From positions 27,437,913 through 27,501,912 of the forward strand of contig NC_057923.1 in the NCBI RefSeq assembly GCF_018873765.1: a stretch of 64,000 bases of DNA, written 5' to 3'. The notes below the pieces were generated by a model. The model saw nothing but the letters and a program-made list of their open reading frames with translations, was not told the origin of the DNA and did not search any database. The translations under genes were made by a program, and so were the position numbers. Below are positions 23,641 through 32,565 of the stretch, one piece after another (position 1 is the stretch's first letter; each line of letters starts with the position of its first letter). This DNA is from Telopea speciosissima (lineage: Eukaryota; Streptophyta; Magnoliopsida; Proteales; Proteaceae).

Positions 23641-23822
23641 CGACAGATTGAAGAATTATAAAGGCCCTCGATAGAAAGGAGTCGAGGGGAACTACTCACA
23701 AAGAAGACAAGAACACAAAAGAGAGAAAGGAGACTTCATTAAATATATGTATCGTTCAAATTACAGTGCGGGTCGGCACCAAAATAACCGACCCGATCAA
23801 GTATATATATATATATACATAC

Positions 23823-23895
23823 AAGGATCTTCAAGAGAAAGAAAACATATAAGGATCTTCAAGAGAAAGAAAAAATACAAGGATCTTCAAGAAAA
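23823..23895. repeat. Three copies of a ~28-bp tandem repeat
   Basis: The unit AAGGATCTTCAAGAGAAAG plus an A/T-rich spacer repeats near 23824, 23851 and 23879, just beyond a (TA)n run at 23802-23818. It lies in the 3' trailer of the antisense gene of element D. Confidence 0.8.
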
Positions 23896-23999
23896 ATATA
23901 TCAATCAACAACAACATCATTGTTGCCTTGACCAAAGACAGCAGGAAGGAGCTTGGACTCATCAGCAAGAGGGAGCTCGGACTCATCAGCAGGGGGAGC

Positions 24000-26055
24000 T
24001 TAGGAGGAAGCATCGGCATCTTGGTTCTCCGCATCATCCACGAGGGTGGTGGCCTCTAAGGGAACGGGAATGGCATCCTCAGCCCCCTCTCTCAGAAATT
24101 TTTCCTCTGCCTCGGCCTCCTCCTTCTCAACCGCAGGGTCATATTGTTGGTAATTGGAAAAATTATACCCTGGGTTGGTCTTGTGGATGTGGTGGCAAGT
24201 TGTGTTGGCACCAAGGGAGAAGGTCTCTGCGTTGTACTCATACATGAGATCCTCGAACTCCTTCGATGATTTGAAGGCCTCAACAGCCTCTTCCCGAGCA
24301 GTCTGGATCTAATCAGCAAAGTCTTTCTTCAGCTTCTCCTTATTCGACCTAACCTAGGCGAGCTTGTCAGACATGACCCTGATGCTGTCATTGAGCCGGG
24401 TCTGCTCGTTCAACAGTTGGTCGTTCAGGGTCATGGTCTCGGAAAGACTGGTCCTCATGTTCCCCAGATCAGCCTCCATCTCCTCCTTGCTCTTATTGAG
24501 GGTCTCGATGAACCCCTTTGATTCCTTCAGCTCATGGGCCAACTTACGGTTCGACTCCATGAGTTGCTCGACACGCAGGATGGCCTCGACAGAAGAAAGT
24601 AGACCCTGGAAGAGAGAAAGAAATAAGCAAAAACCACAACCCAACCTCGGGAATTGATAACAAGAAAAAGTTAATAAAAATAGGAGGGGTTACCTTGGTC
24701 ACATCCTTATAAGCAAGGTCCGTGAACCGGTCATGGGAGAGTGACTTGAGTCGAGCCGAGTCCCACGGAAGACTTCCCTTGGTCAGGACCTCATGGGCCA
24801 CGGTGAAATCATCATAGGCCAAATCGCCCATGTTGACTATCCAGCCAGGGTTATAGGGGATGGACGACAGCCGACAATTTGAGACATGACGACGGTCAGG
24901 GGGAGTTGGTCCTCGCTGATCGCCAGGGAGGGACTCCCCTCAGACTGCTTTCGCACCTTCCCATATTTATCGGGAAGATGCTGCTCCTCACTCTTCCTCT
25001 TGTTATCGGGCCTCACGGGTGGGGTTGGGCCCTCAAAATGGTCGATACCTTTTCCCTGGGGATCGACCATGACCCCCTTCTCCCTTTCCTTCTCTTTTCC
25101 TTTCTTCAGGATACCCGAGGCAACCACCTGCTCGGGTCTTAATTTTGCGGCTTCCTCAGCCGCCTTCTTGTCTTGCTTCGTTGCCTTCTTCTTAGCGGCC
25201 ATGGTGCTCAAACGTGTTGGGTCCAACTTCACTGAAAAAAAGAAATAATATCATCCAGTCAAGCAAAGGAGAGAATAATACAGAGAGTTAATTAAGAAAA
25301 GTAAGGTTGTACAGACCCGGACTGAGACCCCATTTGAAGAGGATAGCCTCCTACTTCAAATTTCATACATCGAACCGGGGACCGACAAGAGTGGCTTTCA
25401 CTGATTCTTGTTTGTCTCGGGTCAGACCAACCACACAATTCCCGACTCTTAGATCGATCTTGGGCCACCCCGACCTCAGTGGATTCCCCGGGACGACCAC
25501 GAAGAAAAATTTTCCTTCCCAGTATTTGTTGGAGGACGGCACTTCGTCATAAAACTTGAACCTGCCATGAAAGCGACAGACTTCGAAAACAAGGGTCGAG
25601 CAAGCCCTCTCCTGCCGATTAGTTTAGCGCATCACTATGTCAAAGGGGATGAAATATTTCTTCCTAATGGTTTCGAGGGCCGAGTCCTTTAGGGTGCTCT
25701 CGTAATCCTCGACCCTCACCAGGGCACGATTTTGAACTTCTAGGAATTCAACTTCCTCCTCCTCCTCCTGCTCCTCTGATTCGGTGGAACCTTCATCACC
25801 TTCATCCCGACCTATGGATCCTTGCCCCTCTTCATGGTCTACACGACTAGAGGGCACGGCAGCCTCCTGGTCAGGTCGGACAATAGATTGCCCTATCTCT
25901 ACGTCCTTCCCCGTCCTAGAAACTACCTCTCCACTCTCACTGTCACTAGAATAATAGGAAGATCCAGAGCCTTTACTCTCGGGATCACTATCCTCGCTAA
26001 AACCCTTTACATCACCCTTCGTGGAGATGGGTTTGTAGTCTCTATCGGAAGACAT
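24000..26055 (-). pseudogene. Antisense multi-exon gene of element D (putative gypsy-type transposon protein)
   Basis: The first exon is 26055-25624: MSSDRDYKPISTKGDVKG, a very acidic Ser/Glu region, then STLKDSALETIRKKYFIP. The segment 25580-25310 reads FKFYDEVPSSNKYWEGKFFF and a Trp-rich end in another frame. A basic exon from about 25231 follows (AAKKKATKQDKKAAEEAAK, then VNMGDLAYDDFTVAHEV). An intron 24693-24606 (donor AAG|GTAACC, acceptor TTCCAG) joins KDVTK to GLLSSVEAILRVEQ, a clear coiled coil. The C-terminus reads FEDLMYEYNAETFSLGANTT. This layout matches the plant 'putative gypsy type transposon' proteins (Transposase_28-like) as I remember them. The core after FDIVMR is missing and frames shift, so this copy is decayed. 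A TATA box is 170 bp upstream. Confidence 0.6.
24606..24693 (-). other. Intron in the antisense gene of element D
   Basis: GTAACC donor, TTCCAG acceptor, 88 bp; removing it keeps phase 0 between KDVTK and GLLSSVE. A second acceptor (TTTTTTTCAG) lies at about 25232-25241. Confidence 0.65.
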
Positions 26056-26224
26056 GAGGTACGAGATTACGAAGATACTTACTTATAGGAGGAAGGAAAA
26101 AAGGGATGACCTAAACTGAACGACGGAGAGAGCTGAACACAAGAGAGCAACTGAGCTGAGCAGATGGCACCGATCACCAAGAAACGAAAACATGAAAGAG
26201 CGCAAGATGAAAGAAATGAAACAC

Positions 26225-26234
26225 CTATTTATAG
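26225..26234 (-). promoter_or_regulatory. TATA box of the antisense gene in element D
   Basis: The minus strand reads CTATAAATAG, 170 bp upstream of the ATG at 26055, followed by a pyrimidine-rich leader. This indicates its own promoter between the gene and the LTR. Confidence 0.6.
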
Positions 26235-26537
26235 GGTCGAAGGGTGGGTAGACAGCGATATCCAACGGCCTAGATTGAAAGAATCAACGATCAAGAACAC
26301 GTGACGATCTCTATACCCGAGACGTAATCATGACAGACGCCACGCGTCAGATCACGGATGGACACGTTGCACCAGCGCTTGTCTTCCCAAGGTGTAGTAC
26401 AGACCATAATAAAGGTGGATGTCACATCAGTCGAACCCATAAATGGGGAAGCCCGATCCCCTGAGAGCATTGGTAAGCATAACCTGAACCAAGGGTGAGC
26501 GAACTGACCTACTCTCATTAAACAAGCATATTCAATA

Positions 26538-26552
26538 AGAGTGGGGGGCCTA
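26538..26552 (+). other. Polypurine tract of element D
   Basis: AGAGTGGGGGGCCTA directly precedes the LTR start TGATGAGTC, giving D a plus orientation. Confidence 0.7.
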
Positions 26553-27066
26553 TGATGAGTCATAATTCACCCCGACCAGTCTCGAAGCAAAACGTGGAGA
26601 ACCGGACAACTAACATACTCGCCCAGATTTTAGGTTGGGATAATCAACTCAAGTCGGCCTCGCACTGCCAGAATATGGTACAGTTAACTAACCTAACCAG
26701 GGGCTCCGGTCAGGTCAAAGTCATGCCTTCGGCATGACTACCAGCCTAACACGTGTCGAGCACAAATCATTCTACCTAGGACTACATGGAGCCGACACTA
26801 TCATCTATGATCAAGTAGACACACACATCGATCCAGGAACTAAAAGCTATAAATAAACACGCCTAACCCAAGTAAAAGGGCCGGGCCGCTCACTACTCAT
26901 TTTCGTTAAGTTCCTAACTTGGGGATATTATCTATTGCAGAGGTCTAACTTAGGCATCGGAGTGTACTAATCGGTCCAGGCCGGCACTTCCTTGTCTTCT
27001 GTTGTCTACCTGTGCAGGTCGACCCAACTAGGTGGACTGCAACTCGGACCAAATCTTGTCGCAACA
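26553..27066 (+). repeat. 3' LTR of element D, 514 bp
   Basis: Begins TGATGAGTCATAATTCACCC and ends CTTGTCGCAACA. It contains CTAACTTAGGCATCGGAG at about 26945-26962, a block also found, reversed, in the solo LTR at 31641-32238. A TATA-like CTATAAATAAAC is at 26849-26860. No primer site follows, so this is the 3' LTR. Confidence 0.8.
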
Positions 27067-27285
27067 GCATACAATAAGTGATAGGAAAATTAAAGAACAA
27101 ATGTAGGAGTAAGTAAACACCAACTGGATTTAGGGAAGATGCAAATATTGACCAGTTCTCATATACATAGCAAATATGATCTTCCATGTTCACCGTACAA
27201 CAAAGAAACAAGGAGGAAAAACAGTACACGTGTGGGGGGGGGGGGAAGAGAGAACAAGAAGGAGAAGAGTAATTGTGTGTGTGTG

Positions 27286-27327
<42 letters not shown>

Positions 27328-28071
27328 TCAAGCATGAAGGGGCAGTTCCCTTCCTCTATTCATTAATTTTCATTCTCTTCTTACATCTTTTGCCCAAAAA
27401 GCATTCAAAAACCTGTGGGAAAGAAAATAAAACAGAAAAACTGAAACCGACAAAAGAGAAGAAACTAAAATACTAATAAATAAAAATTGAAATTGAATAC
27501 TAAAAAATAGAAGTTGAAACATACATAATAATCAATGAAAATCAAAATTAATTGTTAATACTAAACACTGCTACAAGTGAGGTCCAGAGGCTGTGTTCGA
27601 GGAATACGGTAACCACAGAACTCGTTATCAATCCACGTAGAAGTAATGGACGGCTGAGCTTTGCAATGTTTCCTCTGATATACTTTGAACCCTTGATTGA
27701 ATGGTATGATATCCTCATTACTATCTCTCTCCTCAAAACAAAGGGGTAGAGATATCTTTTCACATGAGGAGGAAAAAAATAGACTCATGAAAGTGCTGGC
27801 GTTTGAACTAATTATGTTTTTTTCCATAGTTATATTGACACGGGACAAGAGATGAGTGATCACTATCTCGAAAATTAGAATTTACAATTAAAAAAAATCG
27901 TGCAGGTAATTTAATAATCAACACTCCATTCTTTGCATAAGAAGAAAAGAGAAAATCTTTATGTTAAATAAGCCGGATAGGAATGCCAGAAATAAGATTA
28001 AAAATAAAATTGAAAAACAAACTATCCAGAAGAGGGAGATTTCAGGATCCCCAATGCAATAAATCAGATAC
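27067..28071. other. Intergenic stretch with microsatellites
   Basis: Contains a G run (27234-27244), a short GT run (27275-27285) and a (GA)n tract of about 34 bp (27290-27323). Open frames here are short or made of the microsatellite. I see no gene. Confidence 0.7.
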
Positions 28072-28252
28072 CAGGATCCCCAAGGGGTTAGCGCAGTTGA
28101 CTTGGAGGGGACATGAGACTTCTTGGAGCCATCCACCTGAGGCTCACTAGGCCCCAAAAGCTCCCGGTTCATGCGTGGTGCAAGAGTCATGTACGAGCCC
28201 AGGGGGATTGGCCTAAAATCGGATAACCCTTCTGTCTCCAAAAACCAAAAAA
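28072..28252 (+). mobile_element. SINE with perfect 14-bp target duplication
   Basis: The 181-bp body is flanked by AATAAATCAGATAC at 28058-28071 and 28253-28266. An A-box-like TAGCGCAGTTGA lies at 28089-28100 and a weak B-box-like GGTTCATGCGT at 28166-28176. It ends CTGTCTCCAAAAACCAAAAA. Target duplication, A-rich tail and Pol III boxes define a SINE; the A-B spacing is long, and I do not know the family name. Confidence 0.8.
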
Positions 28253-28672
28253 AATAAATCAGATACAGTCCAACCTCATAACATTCCATTGCCGAGTGCG
28301 GTGGCGGGGGAGAATTGGGGAAAGCGAAATGGATCCATTCTACGTTTTCTCTTCTTTTGGCAGGATCCAGCATTAAATAATTTATGACTGTTCTGTCCTT
28401 CGGTTCTTTTATTTTTTTGGTTTTTCATTTCTCATCTCCTTTTTTCCTTCGATGAAGTGGTGTGGTCCCACTCCCACCACAGTTTGTCCACCAACTCTTA
28501 CCTGCCAAACAAAACAAAAAACTGGGTTGGTGGAAACCGCTTTCCGTCCTTTCCCAATTCCTTCGTCTACATTCCTTATTAATAATTTGACATTGGCGTT
28601 GCCCTTAAAAAGCCAACCGTAGTCCTGCAACCTGCAAGTCCTCTAACCCTTTTTCTCCGAAGTACCAAAACC

Positions 28673-29659
28673 ATGGCGGCAGATTCCGAAACGACCGTGC
28701 CGCCAAACTTCTGGGGAGACATGCCCGAAGACGAGTACTACGCATCGCAGGGTGTGCGCAACACCAAATCATACTTTAACACACCCAACGGCATGCTCTT
28801 CACCCAATCCTTTTTGCCCTTAGATCTTCCCATCAAGGCCACCGTCTTCATGACCCACGGCTATGGCTCCGACACCGGTTGGCTTTTTCAGAAGATCTGC
28901 ATCAATTTTGCCACTTGGGGCTACGCGGTCTTTGCTGCCGATCTCTTCGGCCACGGCCGTTCGGAAGGCCTCCGCTGCTACCTTGGTGACATGGAGAAGA
29001 TCGCCGCCACCTCCCTCTCCTTCTTTCTCTCCGTCCGCCAAAACGACGACTACCACCACCTCCCCGCCTTCCTCTTCGGCGAGTCCATGGGCGGTGCTGC
29101 CACCATGCTTATGTACTTTCAGTCTCCACCAGACACGTGGACGGGCCTGATATTCTCAGCCCCGCTCTTCGTGATGCCGGAACCCATGAAGCCCTCTAAG
29201 TTGCGATTGTTCTTTTACGGACTCCTCTTCGGAATTGCTGACACGTGGGATTCTATGCCGGACAATAAAATGGTAGGTAAAGCCATCAAAGATCCGGAGA
29301 AGCTCAAGATCATTGCCTCCAATCCACGAAGGTACACAGGGAAGCCAAGGGTGGGAACCATGAGAGAACTGGCCAGGGTGTGCGAATACATACAGAATAA
29401 TTTCTCCAAGGTGAGGGTACCGTTTTTGACAGTGCATGGCACCGCCGATGGGGTTACGGCACCGGAATCATCGTCGATGTTGTACGAGAAGGCGTCGAGT
29501 GAGGACAAGGCGGTGAAGTTGTACAATGGGATGTATCATTCCTTGATACAAGGGGAGCCTGAGGAGAATAGTCAACGTGTGTTGGGTGATATGAAGGAGT
29601 GGATCGATGAGAGAGTGAGGAGGTACGCCTCCAGTTACTCTATCTCCAAGTCTTCTTAG
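28673..29659 (+). CDS. Caffeoylshikimate esterase / monoacylglycerol lipase-type hydrolase
   Basis: Intronless 328-residue alpha/beta hydrolase of full family length; start in a good plant context (AACCATGGCG). It is close to Arabidopsis caffeoylshikimate esterase/LysoPL2 along its whole length (NFWGDMPEDEYYASQGVRN, DNKMVGKAIKDPEKLKIIAS, MYHSLIQGEP). Catalytic triad: Ser138 in GESMG, Asp259 in HGTADG, His289 in MYHS. The oxyanion segment HGYGSD (62-67) also fits the HX4D motif reported for LysoPL2. Known relatives cleave caffeoyl shikimate to caffeate in lignin synthesis, or release fatty acids from lyso-lipids and monoacylglycerol; which one applies here cannot be told. The coding part is GC-richer than its surroundings and has no break. 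Likely cytosolic or membrane-associated; no signal peptide. A possible polyadenylation signal AATAAAA is near 29798. Confidence 0.95.
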   Translation: MAADSETTVPPNFWGDMPEDEYYASQGVRNTKSYFNTPNGMLFTQSFLPLDLPIKATVFMTHGYGSDTGWLFQKICINFATWGYAVFAADLFGHGRSEGLRCYLGDMEKIAATSLSFFLSVRQNDDYHHLPAFLFGESMGGAATMLMYFQSPPDTWTGLIFSAPLFVMPEPMKPSKLRLFFYGLLFGIADTWDSMPDNKMVGKAIKDPEKLKIIASNPRRYTGKPRVGTMRELARVCEYIQNNFSKVRVPFLTVHGTADGVTAPESSSMLYEKASSEDKAVKLYNGMYHSLIQGEPEENSQRVLGDMKEWIDERVRRYASSYSISKSS

Positions 29660-30372
29660 CTTTTCTGAGGTCTGAGCTGTGCATGTGTGGGTCAGATTAG
29701 GATATTGGCAGCAATTTCCGATTGATATTGTGTCACATTCCAGCGAGTCCCAATTGGAGCTTTGGAGATCAATTATTGCAATTTACAAAGAAAAGGTAAT
29801 AAAATGATGATTGATTACTATTTACTGATTATAACCTACCTTCCTAATTTTCACCTAAAAAACCCTACCTTCCTGATTCCTAGCCAAGATTAAAATTTTT
29901 GGACAAGTGAACACGTACAGGTAGCGCATTGGTTTGTGTCTAGGGATAGGAACCATGCTAACAACGTGATTGATTAGCGATCTTTTTCCTTTTTTTTCTG
30001 TTTTTTTTTTTTTAAAAAAAAAAAAAATCAAGATTGTTGCATTGTGAAATCATTTTCGTTTTCGTTTTATTTATTTATTTATTTCATTTCCGGCATTTAG
30101 ATATAATCCAGCCCAGCCCAAGCATAAACCCAACCCGATTCAACCCCATAACTCACACATACTTTGACCTAGGGCGCTAGGCTGGCCTTTGTCCAAACAC
30201 TGGATTGGCCCGAAATTAGGCTGAACCTAAGATCTCAGGTGCTCGGACTAGCTTCACCTTGGCCCAACCTGACTTAGCCCAGCTCGATGTGCAACCTTAA
30301 GTCGTTAGTTTGCATGTGTTATATTCAATGGGTGCATGACATTGGCGAAAAGGGTGAAATGTTGTTGATAGG
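29660..30372. other. 3' flank of the esterase gene, no gene seen
   Basis: Holds the likely 3' UTR, a T12/A13 palindromic run at 30001-30027 and a CCCA/AACCC-rich stretch at 30108-30300 of transposon-like character. Nothing codes. Confidence 0.6.
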
Positions 30373-30545
30373 TATACGGCATATTCAATGCACAAGGCTC
30401 CCACCATTACGGGTCTGGGAAGAGTCATAATGTACATAGCCTTATCCTTGCTTTCGCAAAAAATTTTGTTTCCAGACTTGAACCTATGATCACTTGGTCA
30501 CAATAAAGCAACTTTATCTATGAAGGTAAAAACATACTTGCTTGC
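30373..30545 (-). mobile_element. Au-type SINE relic
   Basis: The minus strand reads, in order, GTGACC, a B box GGTTCAAGTC (30475-30484), TGCGAAAGCAAGGATAAGGC, GTACATTATGACTCTTCCCA and GGGAGCCTTGTGCA, which is the order of the widespread angiosperm Au SINE. The 5' part with the A box is not recognisable, so it is 5' damaged or truncated. Confidence 0.75.
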
Positions 30546-30635
30546 CCCATTATCAACATCTCTCATAATGTGTTCTATGCTGTTGAAAGCTAGATCCACA
30601 TGAAATGTGTGATGCATAGCTAAAGATAAAGCCAC

Positions 30636-30652
30636 TTTTTTTTTGGTAAGAT
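30636..30652 (-). mobile_element. 17-bp micro-insertion, 3' tail of a retroposon
   Basis: T9 GGTAAGAT sits between AAAGATAAAGCCAC (30622-30635) and AAAGATAAGCCAC (30653-30665), a target duplication with one indel. On the minus strand it reads ...TTACC followed by poly(A), as at 48538-48558. Confidence 0.6.
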
Positions 30653-31109
30653 AAAGATAAGCCACTCATTATCTGAATGACTAAATAAATACCAATTAAC
30701 GGACCGAACCCCACCAAATGTTCTAGATATCTTTTCCAGCATCATGGTTCATTCCATCTGTGGTTGGAGTAGAGAGATCCCACTCCTGGATGAGAGAAAA
30801 AGTGGGAAAAGATGAATAAATTAAGACGAAAAAGAAAGAAGTGAGAGAGTAGGTCTAACGGACTGAATAACAAATTGAGGAAACGCATCTCTATTTAAGA
30901 ATAAGGAGGGAGAGCACAGGGGTGTGTGGTGCGCTGCCCCTGCTCCAGATACGGGGCGCAAAATGATCGTCGTACCTAAATGTTTGCCTTTCCGATGGGG
31001 TACCACGGTCATGCACGTGTCTATGCGTAGGAACAGCGCATCACTCGCGCCCATGTAGCGTTCTTTCTCCCATAAGAATAATAAACATTGAATAAAGCGC
31101 CTTTAATTC

Positions 31110-31480
31110 AGACATCCAACAGTCTGAGCTCATTGACTTTGGTTTTTTTTTTCTTTTTTCTCGAGCTCAGCACCGTTGGATGTCTGAGCTGCTAGGTATC
31201 GACATTTTCGCCCCGAACAGTTGCACTACACACTTTTAGGAATTGGAGAGGATTATTTCATCATGAGGCAAGGGCTCGGTTACACGGATTATTATCCTCT
31301 CCAATTCCTAAAGTGTGGTATTACGGCAGTGCTAGGTGGAGATGTTGACACCTGGCAGCTGCCGCATCCAATGGTCTGAGCTCATTGATGTGGACGGTTG
31401 GATGCGACAGCTGCCAGGTGTGGACATCTCCACCTAACACTGCCGCATTGCCACACTTTAAGGAATTGGAGAGTATAATT
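31110..31480. repeat. Foldback (MITE-like) cluster
   Basis: The main hairpin has arms 31291-31371 and 31397-31480 (about 90 percent paired over the inner 49 bp: GGCAGTG, TAGGTGGAGATG, CACCTGGCAGCTG, GCATCCAA) with a loop of about 25 bp. A third copy of the arm end (CACACTTTTAGGAATTGGAG) is at 31229-31248. An older relative with AGACATCCAAC...GTTGGATGTCT flanks at 31111-31185. No convincing target duplication was found. Confidence 0.7.
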
Positions 31481-31530
31481 TTCCTCGGTTGCACTACGTT
31501 ACATTTCAATTCTACAAAGTAAGGGTGCAA

Positions 31531-31540
31531 GGGTGTGAGC
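31531..31540. repeat. Left target duplication of the Mutator-like element
   Basis: GGGTGTGAGC, repeated perfectly at 34908-34917. Confidence 0.75.
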
Positions 31541-31640
31541 ATAGTTAGTAAGTTTGCGTATTAATTGTCGTACTTAACCGTATAAATCAATATCCCGACT
31601 ATTATCGTATTTTATGAGGGAGCTTAATTCTGTACACAAC

Positions 31641-32238
31641 TGTTGTGTCAGGAAATCGTTCGAGGGTCCTTTCGAGTGCCGTAACCTGCAAAAGAACCTG
31701 GGTGACAAAGGAGAACCGGTGTGGTTCCGGCCTAAGACTCTCCGATGCCTAAGTTAGATCTCTTTGAGCAAACAGATGATTAGTTAGAACTCAAGATGGC
31801 TGATGGAGTAACATACCTTCCTTTTTATAATGGAGTATGGCGGTGCGGAGAGTCCTAGTTGATGGCGAATAATCCCCGTAGTAGATAGAGTCCCGGAGTG
31901 TCAGGGGTCTTCCATGGTTGGTTGCTTCTCTACGAGGAGATAGTGTCCTGATAGGAATGGTGTTTCCAATAGATAAATATGGGTATGTTATCAGATAAGG
32001 TGTTTGTATCCGTCTTGGATTGTGTAGTTGATAGAGGATGGTATAAGTCTTGCTTATGGCGGTAGTAGTTACCTAGTCTTACTCTTAGTCCGTGGAGGGA
32101 GGTCATTTGGTCTACTCCTATGGGGGGCCGGGCGGTCCGCCCTACGGTTGGTTCTTTGCTGGTCCGGTCTTGGTCCACCCCCTTAGGCCAGGGACACGGG
32201 GCGGCCCCTAATTGGCTGGGGTGAATTTAGGTTTATCA
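31641..32238 (-). mobile_element. Tat-like solo LTR
   Basis: On the minus strand it begins TGATAAACCTAAATTCACCC and ends CCTGACACAACA, close to the ends of the element D LTR, and shares CTAACTTAGGCATCGGAG with it. Flanks ACAAC (31636-31640) and GCGAC (32239-32243) could be a target duplication with two transitions. No internal region, hence solo. Confidence 0.7.
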
Positions 32239-32499
32239 GCGACTCTTAAGAATAGGTGTATTAATTGTCATATTAAGTGTCGTATTACTTGCCATATTAA
32301 TACATATTTATGTGTTTTAATTTAATTAACCAAAATAAAAACCTAAAACCTAAAATCCCAAAAACCGGTGAGCAAACGCCCAACACCGAAGACTCTCGTT
32401 CTATTGCACCAAGAAAAAAGAAGACTCTTAAGCACTCTCATTCTAGGCTTATAGCAAACCATCTTCTTTCAAGCACTCTGGTTCTAGTTCATATCCATC

Positions 32500-32502
<3 letters not shown>

Positions 32503-32560
<58 letters not shown>
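32503..32560. repeat. (TC)n microsatellite, 58 bp
   Basis: An almost pure TC dinucleotide tract, ending just where the target site of element G begins. Confidence 0.95.

Positions 32561-32564
<4 letters not shown>

Positions 32565-32565
<1 letters not shown>

Larger units (their letters stand above)
23438..27066 (+). mobile_element. Element D: 3' part of a Tat-like Ty3/gypsy element, host of element A
   Basis: From 3' to 5': an LTR (26553-27066) preceded by a polypurine tract, a spliced antisense gene (24000-26055) and a 67-bp tandem repeat (23444-23640). Antisense genes and tandem repeats between pol and the 3' LTR are known from the Tat/Ogre group. No pol is visible; it should lie left of element A, outside the window, if A inserted into D. 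Confidence 0.7.

Noticed and set aside
27139-27476. Frames with (RE)n runs
   Set aside because: Made by the (GA)n microsatellite.
28086-28176. Possible tRNA gene from A- and B-box-like motifs
   Set aside because: No cloverleaf; the target duplication and A-rich tail show a SINE.
27918-28373. 151-codon minus-strand frame
   Set aside because: It runs through the SINE and its target duplication, so it is not an old gene.
28820-29526. Open frames on the minus strand opposite the esterase gene (79-103 codons)
   Set aside because: They are shadows of the strong GC-rich plus-strand frame; no motifs, and the plus frame has a complete catalytic triad.
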